A stretch of DNA of 12,407 nucleotides. It comes from Candidatus Omnitrophota bacterium. GTDB lineage: Bacteria > NPL-UPA2 > BS750m-G34. Every line of letters starts with the position of its first letter. Position 1 is the stretch's first letter. The notes under the pieces are model-generated. The model saw only the letters and a program-made list of their open reading frames with translations. It was not told where the DNA came from and made no database searches. Below, piece after piece: positions 1 to 6,820 of the stretch. The DNA lies in contig JADHWT010000030.1 in assembly GCA_016783345.1 (NCBI GenBank), forward strand, positions 1-12,407, written 5' to 3'. The position numbers and the translations under genes are program-made.

Positions 1-1
1 G

Positions 2-508
2 ATTGTGGGCGCCTACGCTGCAATAGCCAATGGAGGAATATTTAATAAGCCCTATATTGTTAAAAAAATCATTGGGCCTGAAGGTGTGCCATTCAAAAAA
101 CATTTTTCAACCGAGGGGAAGAGGGTTATCTCCGGAGAGACATCTTCCCGTTTAAGGGAGATTTTGAGAAAAGTAGTAGAGGGGGGGACAGGCCGCTTGG
201 TTAGAATAGACGGGTTAGATATAGCAGGCAAAACCGGGACAGCGCAGAAGGTAAGTCCTGAGGGAGGATATAGCAAAGATAAATATATAGCCTCTTTTAT
301 TGGCTTTATGCCGGTAGATGAACCAAAGATCCTTATAGGTGTTTTTGTTGACGAACCTCAGGGGATACACTATGGCAGTGTCGTGGCAGGTCCCTGTTTC
401 CGGGATATGGCAAAACAGATTTATAATTATCTATGGCTTGGCCGCGCTAATGAGAGGATTTATTATGGGCGCTATCCTGAAAGAATTAGTAAAGCAATTA
501 GAGACTAA
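2..508 (+). CDS. ftsI: FtsI/PBP-type peptidoglycan transpeptidase, C-terminal fragment
   Basis: This is the C-terminal part (about 168 residues) of a class B penicillin-binding protein, which crosslinks peptidoglycan on the outer face of the cytoplasmic membrane. The frame is open to the left edge, so the 5' part with the membrane anchor and the SxxK and SxN motifs lies outside the window. The third active-site motif is present: KTGTAQ, with KTGT encoded at 230-241, followed by a typical SFIGFMPVDEPK segment. The tail ends soon after the transpeptidase fold and shows no PASTA domain. Assignment to FtsI rather than another class B PBP rests on its position directly before murE, the standard dcw order. 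Its 3' end overlaps murE by 44 bases. Confidence 0.92.
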   Translation: MVGAYAAIANGGIFNKPYIVKKIIGPEGVPFKKHFSTEGKRVISGETSSRLREILRKVVEGGTGRLVRIDGLDIAGKTGTAQKVSPEGGYSKDKYIASFIGFMPVDEPKILIGVFVDEPQGIHYGSVVAGPCFRDMAKQIYNYLWLGRANERIYYGRYPERISKAIRD

Positions 509-1916
509 AAAGATTATCGGCGCCAGTGACCTCGCCATTGAAGGGATAGCCTATAATTCACGGAAGGTAAAAAAAAATTTTCTATTTGTCTGTCTTAAGG
601 GGCATCATTTTGACGGGCATAATTTTATAGATGACGCAAAGGCCCGCGGAGCTACAGCGCTAGTAGTTGAAAAGGAATTTGGTAGTGGGTTAACTCAAAT
701 AGTTGTCCCTGATACAAGGGCCGCGTTGGCGAGACTCGCAAGCAGTTTTTATGACTTTCCGACCCGCTCTCTTAAGGTCATAGGTGTCACCGGCACAGAC
801 GGGAAGACCACTACCACCCGCTATATCAAATCAGTACTGGAAGAAGCGGGAATAAAAACCGGTCTCGTAGGAACTATAAACTATGAATTAGGTGAGAGGG
901 TTATCCCGGCTGACCGCACCACGCCTGAATCTCTTGACCTGCAATTTCTTTTTAATCAGATGCTAAAAGGAGGTCTCAGCCATGCAGTTATAGAGGTCTC
1001 TTCTCATGGACTAAGTCAATCCAGGGTGGATGAGATAGATTTTAAGGCAGCTGTCTTTACTAATTTAAGCCATGAGCATCTTGATTTTCATAAAGAAATG
1101 AATGAATATTATTTTGCTAAACGGCGTCTCTTTGAAAAAGATATAGAAAAGGGCATTGTTAATATAGACGACGAATTCGGAAAGAAGCTGAGGGATTTTT
1201 TGGCTTTACGCTCAAATAAGGCATTAACTTTTGGCACATCAACTGATGCGGACCTGATGGCTTTTGATATACATGCCGGCATGGACGGCACAAGATATAA
1301 GGTTAAAGGTCTCGGCATTGATATGGATATAACCCTTCCACTCATTGGCAGGCACAATGTCTATAATAGCCTTGGAGCCGTAGGAGCAGGCCTGCACCTT
1401 GGTATCTCTTCCACGGATATAAAGAGAGGACTTGAAAGGGTTACAGGTGTCCCCGGCCGTTTTGAACGCGTTCAATGCGGACAACCTTTTACTGTTATAG
1501 TTGATTATGCGCATACACCCAGGTCTTTGGAGAATGCATTGACAGAGCTTAAGGGTTTAAGCAGAAGCCGCATAATTGTCGTATTTGGATGCGGTGGCGA
1601 TAGAGATAGCGCTAAGAGAGCGGTTATGGGTGAGATAGCTAGCAGATTAGCTGACCATATAATTGTGACGAGTGATAATCCCAGGAGTGAAGACCCCTTA
1701 AAGATTATTCAGGATGTTACCAAAAAAATGGGGACTGTCCCAAATTTTTTTGTAGAGCCTGATCGAGAAAAGGCCATTTCCATGGCCCTGGATATGGCGA
1801 AACCCGATGATTGTGTTCTTATAGCAGGGAAGGGGCATGAGAAATATCAGATAAAAAACAATGTCTACCTTCCTTTTGATGATGTAGAGAAAGTTAAGTC
1901 GAAATTAAAAAAGTAA
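465..1916 (+). CDS. murE: UDP-MurNAc-L-Ala-D-Glu:meso-diaminopimelate ligase MurE
   Basis: MurE is the cytoplasmic ATP-dependent ligase that adds the third amino acid of the stem peptide. From the chosen start it is 483 residues, normal for the family. Visible motifs: the P-loop TGTDGKTTTT (109-118), TTPESLDLQ (152-160), NLSHEHLDFH (200-209), the AKRRLF lysine (K219) that is carbamylated in Mur ligases, DYAHTP (347-352), FGCGGDRD (374-381), DNPR (404-407) and GKGHE (455-459). DNPR is the known signature of meso-diaminopimelate selection. The ATG at 465 is preferred because GAGAGG (452-457) sits 7 bases upstream and the protein then begins at the usual place. The frame is open back to 339, but that stretch only shadows ftsI. 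Residues 420-425 (KKMGTV) come from a palindromic tract at 1722-1751 that shares 17 bases with the murD end. It overlaps murF by one base (TAATG). Confidence 0.95.
   Translation: MGAILKELVKQLETKKIIGASDLAIEGIAYNSRKVKKNFLFVCLKGHHFDGHNFIDDAKARGATALVVEKEFGSGLTQIVVPDTRAALARLASSFYDFPTRSLKVIGVTGTDGKTTTTRYIKSVLEEAGIKTGLVGTINYELGERVIPADRTTPESLDLQFLFNQMLKGGLSHAVIEVSSHGLSQSRVDEIDFKAAVFTNLSHEHLDFHKEMNEYYFAKRRLFEKDIEKGIVNIDDEFGKKLRDFLALRSNKALTFGTSTDADLMAFDIHAGMDGTRYKVKGLGIDMDITLPLIGRHNVYNSLGAVGAGLHLGISSTDIKRGLERVTGVPGRFERVQCGQPFTVIVDYAHTPRSLENALTELKGLSRSRIIVVFGCGGDRDSAKRAVMGEIASRLADHIIVTSDNPRSEDPLKIIQDVTKKMGTVPNFFVEPDREKAISMALDMAKPDDCVLIAGKGHEKYQIKNNVYLPFDDVEKVKSKLKK
1722..1751. repeat. A/T-flanked palindromic tract inside murE
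   Basis: A seven-A run and a seven-T run flank a core GGGAC, T, GTCCC (1731-1741). Outer parts and core pair to give an imperfect hairpin. It lies in frame in the variable loop between the DNPR motif and the PDREKAI segment of MurE and encodes KKMGTVPNFF. Its left 17 bases (AAAAAAATGGGGACTGT, 1722-1738) are identical to 5716-5732 at the 3' end of murD. It looks like one copy of a short dispersed palindromic element. Whether it is an insertion here is uncertain, because this loop varies in length in MurE. Confidence 0.55.
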
Positions 1917-3340
1917 TGTTGCAACTTACCTTAGAAGAAATCGCACGGGTGAGTTCGGGCAGGCTTTTTCATGGAAATCCTCAAAAAAAAATCAAAGGGG
2001 TTTCTATTGATTCGCGCACTATCAAACCTCAAGAATTATTTATCCCGCTAAAAGGCGGGCATACTGACGGGCACAAATTTTTAAGAGAAGTAAAAAAAAG
2101 AAACGCTGCTGCCTTAGTCAGAAAAAATTTTCCGCAATCTTATATCCCCGTGGGTCTGCCTTTTATAAGAGTCCAAAGTCCTTTGCATGCCCTGGGAGAT
2201 ATCGCTAACTACCATCGCCAAAAATTTCAACTACCTGTTATAGCTATAACAGGTAGTTGCGGCAAGACCACAGTTAAGGAGATGACTGCTCGAATACTTG
2301 CGTGTAAATTTCGTGTCCTTAAGGCAGAAGGAAATTTTAATAATGAGATAGGCCTCCCTTTAACGCTCCTTCGTTTGAAAAAGGGAGATGAAGCAGCAAT
2401 TCTTGAAATGGGGATGAGTAGCCCCGGAGAGATTGCATACCTCACCCGCATAAGCCGGCCTTCTATAGGGGTTATTACTAATATAAATCCTGTCCACCTT
2501 GAAGGATGCGGCAATCTTGATGGTGTCTCAAAGGCAAAGGAAGAGCTTTTATTAAACCTCCCCGAGGGAGCTAAGGCTGTTCTTAACTATGATGATGTGC
2601 GTCTCCGGAGAATGGGATGCAAGTTTCCCGGCGAGGTGATAAGTTTCGGAACAGGAAAGAAGGCAGGCGTGGCGTGGCGTGGCGTGCGGGCAGATGGAAT
2701 TAGATATAAAAAAGGCCTTATGTCTTTCCGCCTTAACGGAAAGGAGAGATTTGATTTGCCTTTTTTAAGCAGGGCAAATCTCTATAATGCACTCGCTGCT
2801 ATAGCGACTGCATCTCTTTTTAATATATCTTTTGCAAGGATGAGACATGCCTTAAAATCCATGAGGAGTCTTCCTCAGCGGCTGGCAATGTCAGAGATAC
2901 ATAATCTAAAGATTATTGATGATACATACAATGCCAATCCGGCTTCATATCGCGTGGCTATAGATGCTTTGAAATCCCTTGAAGGCCGCTTCGGTACCCC
3001 TAAAGGGATGGCTTCGCCTAGATACATAGTCGTAGCAGGTGATATGCTGGAATTGGGTGATGCCAGTTCCAGGGAGCATTTTAATCTGGGATATTACATC
3101 GCAAAAATGGGTATAGATTTTCTCGTAACCATTGGGAAGTGGGGAAAAAAGGTAAGGGAAGGGGCGGAGAGAGGCGGATTAAAAAAAGACCACATTTTTT
3201 CGGTTAGTTCCCCTGAAGAAGCTGCCAGAATAATATTGAATATAGCTAAGCCCTGTGATAGAATTCTATTTAAGGCGTCGCGAAAGATAGGGCTTGAAAG
3301 GGCACTAAATGTTTTATCATCTTCTTTATCCTCTCTCTAA
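1916..3340 (+). CDS. murF: UDP-MurNAc-tripeptide:D-Ala-D-Ala ligase MurF
   Basis: MurF completes the UDP-MurNAc-pentapeptide by ligating D-Ala-D-Ala in the cytoplasm. Motifs: DSRTI (32-36), the P-loop TGSCGKTT (112-119), NFNNEIGLP (140-148, a MurF hallmark), NINPVHLE (189-196), the lysine-rich SKAKEELL segment (205-212), DTYNANP (336-342) and GDMLELG (375-381). At 474 residues it is somewhat longer than the common 450 or so. Part of the excess is a stretch RFGTPKGMASP (358-368) between helix ALKSLEG and the strand before GDMLELG, where family members are usually shorter; it is encoded by a tract of three mini-hairpins. The gene also has a perfect 32-base palindrome over the P-loop codons, a GGCGT tandem repeat and an A9 run near its start. 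The start overlaps the murE stop by one base and the 3' end overlaps mraY by 32 bases. Confidence 0.95.
   Translation: MLQLTLEEIARVSSGRLFHGNPQKKIKGVSIDSRTIKPQELFIPLKGGHTDGHKFLREVKKRNAAALVRKNFPQSYIPVGLPFIRVQSPLHALGDIANYHRQKFQLPVIAITGSCGKTTVKEMTARILACKFRVLKAEGNFNNEIGLPLTLLRLKKGDEAAILEMGMSSPGEIAYLTRISRPSIGVITNINPVHLEGCGNLDGVSKAKEELLLNLPEGAKAVLNYDDVRLRRMGCKFPGEVISFGTGKKAGVAWRGVRADGIRYKKGLMSFRLNGKERFDLPFLSRANLYNALAAIATASLFNISFARMRHALKSMRSLPQRLAMSEIHNLKIIDDTYNANPASYRVAIDALKSLEGRFGTPKGMASPRYIVVAGDMLELGDASSREHFNLGYYIAKMGIDFLVTIGKWGKKVREGAERGGLKKDHIFSVSSPEEAARIILNIAKPCDRILFKASRKIGLERALNVLSSSLSSL
2228..2259. repeat. Perfect 32-base palindrome over the murF P-loop codons
   Basis: The 16-base arm CAACTACCTGTTATAG (2228-2243) is followed with no spacer by its exact reverse complement (2244-2259). 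It covers codons 105-115 of murF, encoding QLPVIAITGSC, the strand leading into the nucleotide-binding loop. The encoded residues agree with the family on both sides of the centre, so it is native coding sequence and not an obvious insertion. The role is unknown: it could form a cruciform or strong mRNA hairpin, bind a dimeric protein, or be a chance result of codon choice. Confidence 0.9.
2666..2685 (+). repeat. Pentanucleotide tandem repeat (GGCGT)x4 in murF
   Basis: Four uninterrupted copies of GGCGT lie in the murF frame and encode most of GVAWRGV (residues 251-257) in the central domain. The unit is not a multiple of three, so gain or loss of one copy would shift the frame of a normally essential gene. 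It is directly visible in the sequence; any role in variation is inference. Confidence 0.9.
2986..3018. repeat. 33-base triple mini-hairpin tract, probable in-frame insert in murF
   Basis: Three small inverted repeats follow one another: CCG-CTT-CGG (2986-2994), CCCT-AA-AGGG (2998-3007) and GGC-TTC-GCC (3010-3018). The span is exactly 11 codons long and encodes the RFGTPKGMASP region, which lies at a point where MurF proteins usually go directly from a helix to the strand before the GDMLELG motif. The sequence and its symmetry are seen directly; that it is a mobile or repeated element inserted in frame is inference. Confidence 0.45.
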
Positions 3341-4394
3341 GTTTTTTACTGCTTTCAATATCTTTCGTTATATCACATTCCGGGCAGCTATGGCGAGCCT
3401 AACTTCCTTACTGCTCGGTCTTTTTATCGGTCCTTACATAATAAGGCTTCTAAAACGGCTTAATATCAGCGAAGATGTTGAGAAAAAAGATTCCATTGAA
3501 CTAAAGAATCTCCACAAAGTAAAAAAAGGCACTCCTACCATGGGGGGAATAATAATAGTCGTCTCCACACTTATCCCGACAATTTTATGGGCGAGACTCG
3601 ATAATCTCTATATATTATTTGGCATCGTAGTTGTATCATGGCTTGGGGTCCTCGGGTATATTGATGATTTCCTGAAACTGCGTTATCCTGAGAGGCATGG
3701 CCTCAAGGCATCAACTAAATTAAGCGGACAAATACTTCTCGGTCTGATCCTTGCGCTCTTTTTTTATAACGTTTGTAATGTCCGCGGCTTAACTGTCCCC
3801 TTCTTTAAAGGCCTGATTATACCTTTATCATACGGATATATTTTTATCGTAATATTGGTTATAATTGCTTCTTCTAACGCAGTAAATATAACAGACGGCC
3901 TGGACGGGTTAGCTATCGGTTGTATTATCATGGCCGGCCTTGCATTCGGCGGGATAGCCTATGTTACAGGACATACCCAGCTAAGTTCCTATCTCAAAAT
4001 TTCTCATATAGCGGGCAGCGGTGAGATAGCTATTTTTCTGGCGTCTCTTATCGGAGCGAGTCTTTCTTTCCTCTGGTTTAATACCTACCCGGCACAGATT
4101 TTTATGGGGGATACCGGCGCGCTGGCCATTGGCGGGTCAATTGGATATGTAGCCTGTGTCTTGAGGCAGGAACTGCTGCTCTTCCTTGTGGGAGGGGTTT
4201 TTGTGATAGAGGCATTTTCAGTTATCCTCCAGGTCTTGTCATTTAAATGTACAGGGAAACGCATTTTTTTAATTGCGCCGCTTCATCACCATTTCGAACT
4301 AAAGGGGATGGCAGAACCGAAGATTGTGGTGCGTTTCTGGATCCTTGCTGCACTTTTCGCGCTCTTGAGCCTCAGCACCCTGAAGATTAGATAA
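3309..4394 (+). CDS. mraY: Phospho-MurNAc-pentapeptide transferase MraY
   Basis: MraY is the polytopic membrane enzyme that moves phospho-MurNAc-pentapeptide from UDP to undecaprenyl phosphate, giving lipid I. The 361-residue length is typical. Motifs: KKGTPTMGG (72-80), the aspartate pair in GYIDDFLK (D119, D120), NAVNITDGLDG (190-200), FMGDTG with D268 (265-270) and PLHHHFE (324-330). About ten hydrophobic segments are visible. The N-terminus MFYHLLYPLSKFFTAFNIFRY (1-21) matches the usual start of the family, which fixes the ATG inside the end of murF (32-base overlap) with GAAAGGG (3296-3302) as ribosome binding site. After it comes the only gap in the cluster, before murD. Confidence 0.96.
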   Translation: MFYHLLYPLSKFFTAFNIFRYITFRAAMASLTSLLLGLFIGPYIIRLLKRLNISEDVEKKDSIELKNLHKVKKGTPTMGGIIIVVSTLIPTILWARLDNLYILFGIVVVSWLGVLGYIDDFLKLRYPERHGLKASTKLSGQILLGLILALFFYNVCNVRGLTVPFFKGLIIPLSYGYIFIVILVIIASSNAVNITDGLDGLAIGCIIMAGLAFGGIAYVTGHTQLSSYLKISHIAGSGEIAIFLASLIGASLSFLWFNTYPAQIFMGDTGALAIGGSIGYVACVLRQELLLFLVGGVFVIEAFSVILQVLSFKCTGKRIFLIAPLHHHFELKGMAEPKIVVRFWILAALFALLSLSTLKIR

Positions 4395-4396
4395 TA

Positions 4397-4424
4397 ATGA
4401 AATATCAATTTATTGATGTTTCAT
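4397..4424. repeat. Long inverted repeat (hairpin) between mraY and murD
   Basis: Arms ATGAAATATCAAT (4397-4409) and ATTGATGTTTCAT (4412-4424) are complementary over 13 positions with a single T-G pair and a two-base centre. It starts two bases after the mraY stop and ends inside the ATG (4423-4425) that opens the longest murD frame. It lacks a following T run and so does not look like an intrinsic terminator. As RNA it would bury that ATG; it may be a regulatory or mRNA-stabilising hairpin, or another dispersed palindrome. Confidence 0.7.
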
Positions 4425-5751
4425 GCCACAGGCTATTTTTAAAGCATTTCACATCGTGAATGCATCTAATTTAACTAATGCCAGGGTCTCTGTCATTGGC
4501 CTTGGGAAAAGCGGTCTGGCTAGCTGCCGTCTTCTCAAAAATAAAGGCGCTAAGGTTTTTGCCAGTGACAATAGCGAGATAGATAAAAAAATCCTGAAGC
4601 AACTCAAGGCCCTTGATATTGACTTTGAAACAGCGCATCATACTGAGAAATGCTTCAAAGGCAAAGACTTTATAATTACAAGCCCCGGTGTCCTTCTAAA
4701 TTGTTTCCCTTTAAATGAAGCTCAAAAAAGAAATATACCTATTTATAGCGAGATAGAGTTAGGCTTCTGGTTTATACATACACCTATTGTAGCCATTACC
4801 GGGACAAATGGAAAGACTACTACTGTAACTCTGCTTGGAGAGATGTTTAAGGCAATAGGCAAGAAAGTTACCCTCTGCGGAAACATCGGACTTCCTCTTT
4901 GCATGGTAGCCCTTGACGATAAAGAAAGCGATGTAATCGTCATGGAGGTGAGCAGCTCGCAACTCGAGACTATTAAAAATTTTCGGCCAAAGGTTGGTGT
5001 ACTTCTCAATATTACCCCTAACCACCTCGACAGATACTCCGGCAATATCTCCGCGTATACTCAGGCAAAAGCCAATCTATTTAAGAATCAGGGAGAAGGA
5101 GATTTTGCAATACTAAATGGCGATGATGACAGGGTAAGGAAAGTTTCTATTCCCCGGCATGTCAAAAAAATTTATTTTTCTAATTCAACCCAACCCCTTA
5201 AATTACCGGGCAGGCACAATCTTTCTAATGCATCAGCTGCCTGTAGTGTAATTTCTTGTCTTTTCCCGGAAGAGAGGGGCTGGCTTAATGCGCTGACACA
5301 ATTTAGAGGCCTCCCTCACCGTCTTGAAAGAATCAGAAAAATTAAAGATGTAACTTTCATAAATGACTCAAAGGCTACAAGTGTGGATGCCTGCTTAAAG
5401 GCTATAGAGAGTATCTCTGCGCCTATTATCCTCATTGCAGGAGGCAGGGATAAGGATAGCCCGTTTGAGCTGCTTAGAAGACCGATAAGCGATCATGTCA
5501 AGAGATTAATACTCATTGGAGAATCAAAAGACAAGATGGCCCGAATACTCCGTGATACAACCGAGATACACATGGCAGCTACCTTGAAAGAGGCAGTCTT
5601 GTCTGCTTTTAGCGAAGCTGTTCCCGGAGATTATGTTTTGCTTTCCCCTGCCTGCGCCAGCTTTGATATGTTTAAGAATTTTGAAGAACGGGGAGAGAAA
5701 TTTAAGGAAATAGTTAAAAAAATGGGGACTGTGTGTCATGGAAACAACTAA
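4423..5751 (+). CDS. murD: UDP-MurNAc-L-alanine:D-glutamate ligase MurD
   Basis: MurD adds D-glutamate to UDP-MurNAc-L-Ala in the cytoplasm. Numbering from the ATG at 4423 (442 residues): GLGKSG (26-31), P-loop TGTNGKTTT (126-134), SSSQLE (177-182), NITPNHLDRY (196-205), the carbamylated-lysine position K216 in QAKANLF, GRHNLSNA (263-270), NDSKATS (314-320), AGGRDKDSPF (339-348) and SPACASFDMF (408-417). The start is uncertain. No ribosome binding site precedes 4423 and the codon lies in a hairpin; an in-frame GTG at 4456 would give 431 residues and a more usual distance to GLGKSG. The central region before GRHNLSNA seems shorter than usual. The tail after FKEIV is KKMGTVCHGNN, encoded by the 17-mer also found in murE. 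The 3' end overlaps ftsW by 14 bases. Confidence 0.93.
   Translation: MPQAIFKAFHIVNASNLTNARVSVIGLGKSGLASCRLLKNKGAKVFASDNSEIDKKILKQLKALDIDFETAHHTEKCFKGKDFIITSPGVLLNCFPLNEAQKRNIPIYSEIELGFWFIHTPIVAITGTNGKTTTVTLLGEMFKAIGKKVTLCGNIGLPLCMVALDDKESDVIVMEVSSSQLETIKNFRPKVGVLLNITPNHLDRYSGNISAYTQAKANLFKNQGEGDFAILNGDDDRVRKVSIPRHVKKIYFSNSTQPLKLPGRHNLSNASAACSVISCLFPEERGWLNALTQFRGLPHRLERIRKIKDVTFINDSKATSVDACLKAIESISAPIILIAGGRDKDSPFELLRRPISDHVKRLILIGESKDKMARILRDTTEIHMAATLKEAVLSAFSEAVPGDYVLLSPACASFDMFKNFEERGEKFKEIVKKMGTVCHGNN
5716..5732. repeat. 17-base repeat at murD 3' end, identical to a murE segment
   Basis: AAAAAAATGGGGACTGT here is identical to 1722-1738 and is read in the same frame (KKMGTV). In murE it continues into a full palindrome; here it is only the left half, followed by GTGTCATGG. 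It makes up the end of MurD beyond the usual FKEIV tail and sits just upstream of the ftsW ATG at 5738, where its GGGG could act as a weak ribosome binding site. Confidence 0.75.
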
Positions 5752-6820
5752 CCGTAACATCACCATCATTGTAGCAGCCCTTATCGGGGTTGGACTTTTG
5801 ATGGTATATTCGTCCAGCGGTGTATCCTGCGCAGAGCGGATGGGAGACGAGTTTTTTTTCTTCCGGCGTCAAATAGCCTGGCTGGGTATAGGGTTAGTCA
5901 TGCTGTGTATAGGCAGGTTTTTAAAATACCAGGGTCTGCCCCGGCTTTCAAGACCATTTTTGTTGTTTTCCATAATATCTCTTTTCCTTGTTTTTATACC
6001 ACAGCTCGGCCACCAGGTCGGAGGTCAATATCGCTGGGTAAAGCTTGGTAGATTTAGTTTTCAGCCGTCTGAAATCGCCAAGTTTGCCCTTATTTTTTAT
6101 GCGGCTGATTTTATTTCACGAAAGAAATGTCGCTATCTTAAAGAGTTTCTTCCTTTAATTTTGAGTATAGTTTTCGTAGTCGGGATGATTATACTCCAAC
6201 CGGATTTTGGCACGGCTATTATTATTGCAACACTCGGGATGTTCATTCTTTTTATAGCAGGTCTAAAATTGCAGTACCTGCTGATGCTTTTGTTTATGGC
6301 TGTCCCCGGCCTTATATACCTCATCATGAAGGCTCCGTACCGGCTTAATCGTATTCTTGTATTCCTTCATCCGGAATATGATCCCTCAGGCGCAGGATAT
6401 CAGGTGTCACAGGCATTCATTGCCCTTGGTTCAGGAGGATTTCTCGGACGCGGTTTAGGTGCTGGCAGGCAAAAACTCATGTATCTTCCGGCAGCTCACA
6501 CTGATTTTATCTTTGCAATTATTGGCGAGGAGCTGGGGTTTCTCGGCACAATAACCATAGTGATACTTTTTATCTCCCTCCTCTGGCAGGGGATAAAGGT
6601 AGCGAGGTTTGCCAGAGATTCTTTCGGTTACTATCTGGCAATGGGCATTACCTTCCTTATAAGTATTCAGGCCATGCTCAATATGGGTGTGGTGTCAGGT
6701 CTTTTCCCCAATAAAGGCACACCCCTTCCTTTCATAAGTTTTGGCGGCAGTTCACTTATAGTGAATCTCTTTAGTATAGGTATCCTTTTAAATATATCTA
6801 AACATGGCAAAACACATTAA
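5738..6820 (+). CDS. ftsW: SEDS peptidoglycan glycosyltransferase FtsW
   Basis: FtsW is the multi-pass SEDS-family enzyme that polymerises lipid II into glycan strands at the septum, working with FtsI. The 360-residue protein has about ten hydrophobic segments and the family signatures MVYSSSG (22-28), FQPSEIAKFA (108-117), LQPDFGTA (153-160), GAGRQKLMYLPAAHTDFIFAI (241-261, containing D256, the position of the catalytic aspartate in FtsW/RodA), IIGEELGFLG (261-270) and the C-terminal PFISFGGSS. RodA is the alternative, but location between murD and murG is the standard place for ftsW. The ATG at 5738 lies inside the end of murD (14-base overlap), with only a weak GGGG (5724-5727) before it, so translation probably depends on coupling to murD. 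It overlaps murG by 17 bases. Confidence 0.93.
   Translation: METTNRNITIIVAALIGVGLLMVYSSSGVSCAERMGDEFFFFRRQIAWLGIGLVMLCIGRFLKYQGLPRLSRPFLLFSIISLFLVFIPQLGHQVGGQYRWVKLGRFSFQPSEIAKFALIFYAADFISRKKCRYLKEFLPLILSIVFVVGMIILQPDFGTAIIIATLGMFILFIAGLKLQYLLMLLFMAVPGLIYLIMKAPYRLNRILVFLHPEYDPSGAGYQVSQAFIALGSGGFLGRGLGAGRQKLMYLPAAHTDFIFAIIGEELGFLGTITIVILFISLLWQGIKVARFARDSFGYYLAMGITFLISIQAMLNMGVVSGLFPNKGTPLPFISFGGSSLIVNLFSIGILLNISKHGKTH

Noticed and set aside
181..187. Seven-G run in ftsI as a possible phase-variation tract.
   Set aside because: It simply encodes EGGTGR, a usual stretch before the KTG motif, and the run is too short to argue for contingency.
339..464. Open frame upstream of the chosen murE start that would give a 525-residue protein.
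   Set aside because: The extra residues lie wholly inside the ftsI coding region, have no MurE similarity, and a good ribosome binding site precedes ATG 465.
2227..2514. Minus-strand open frame ending in LPVIAITGS, looking like a Mur ligase P-loop.
   Set aside because: It is only the mirror reading of the perfect palindrome in murF; the remainder has no recognisable content.
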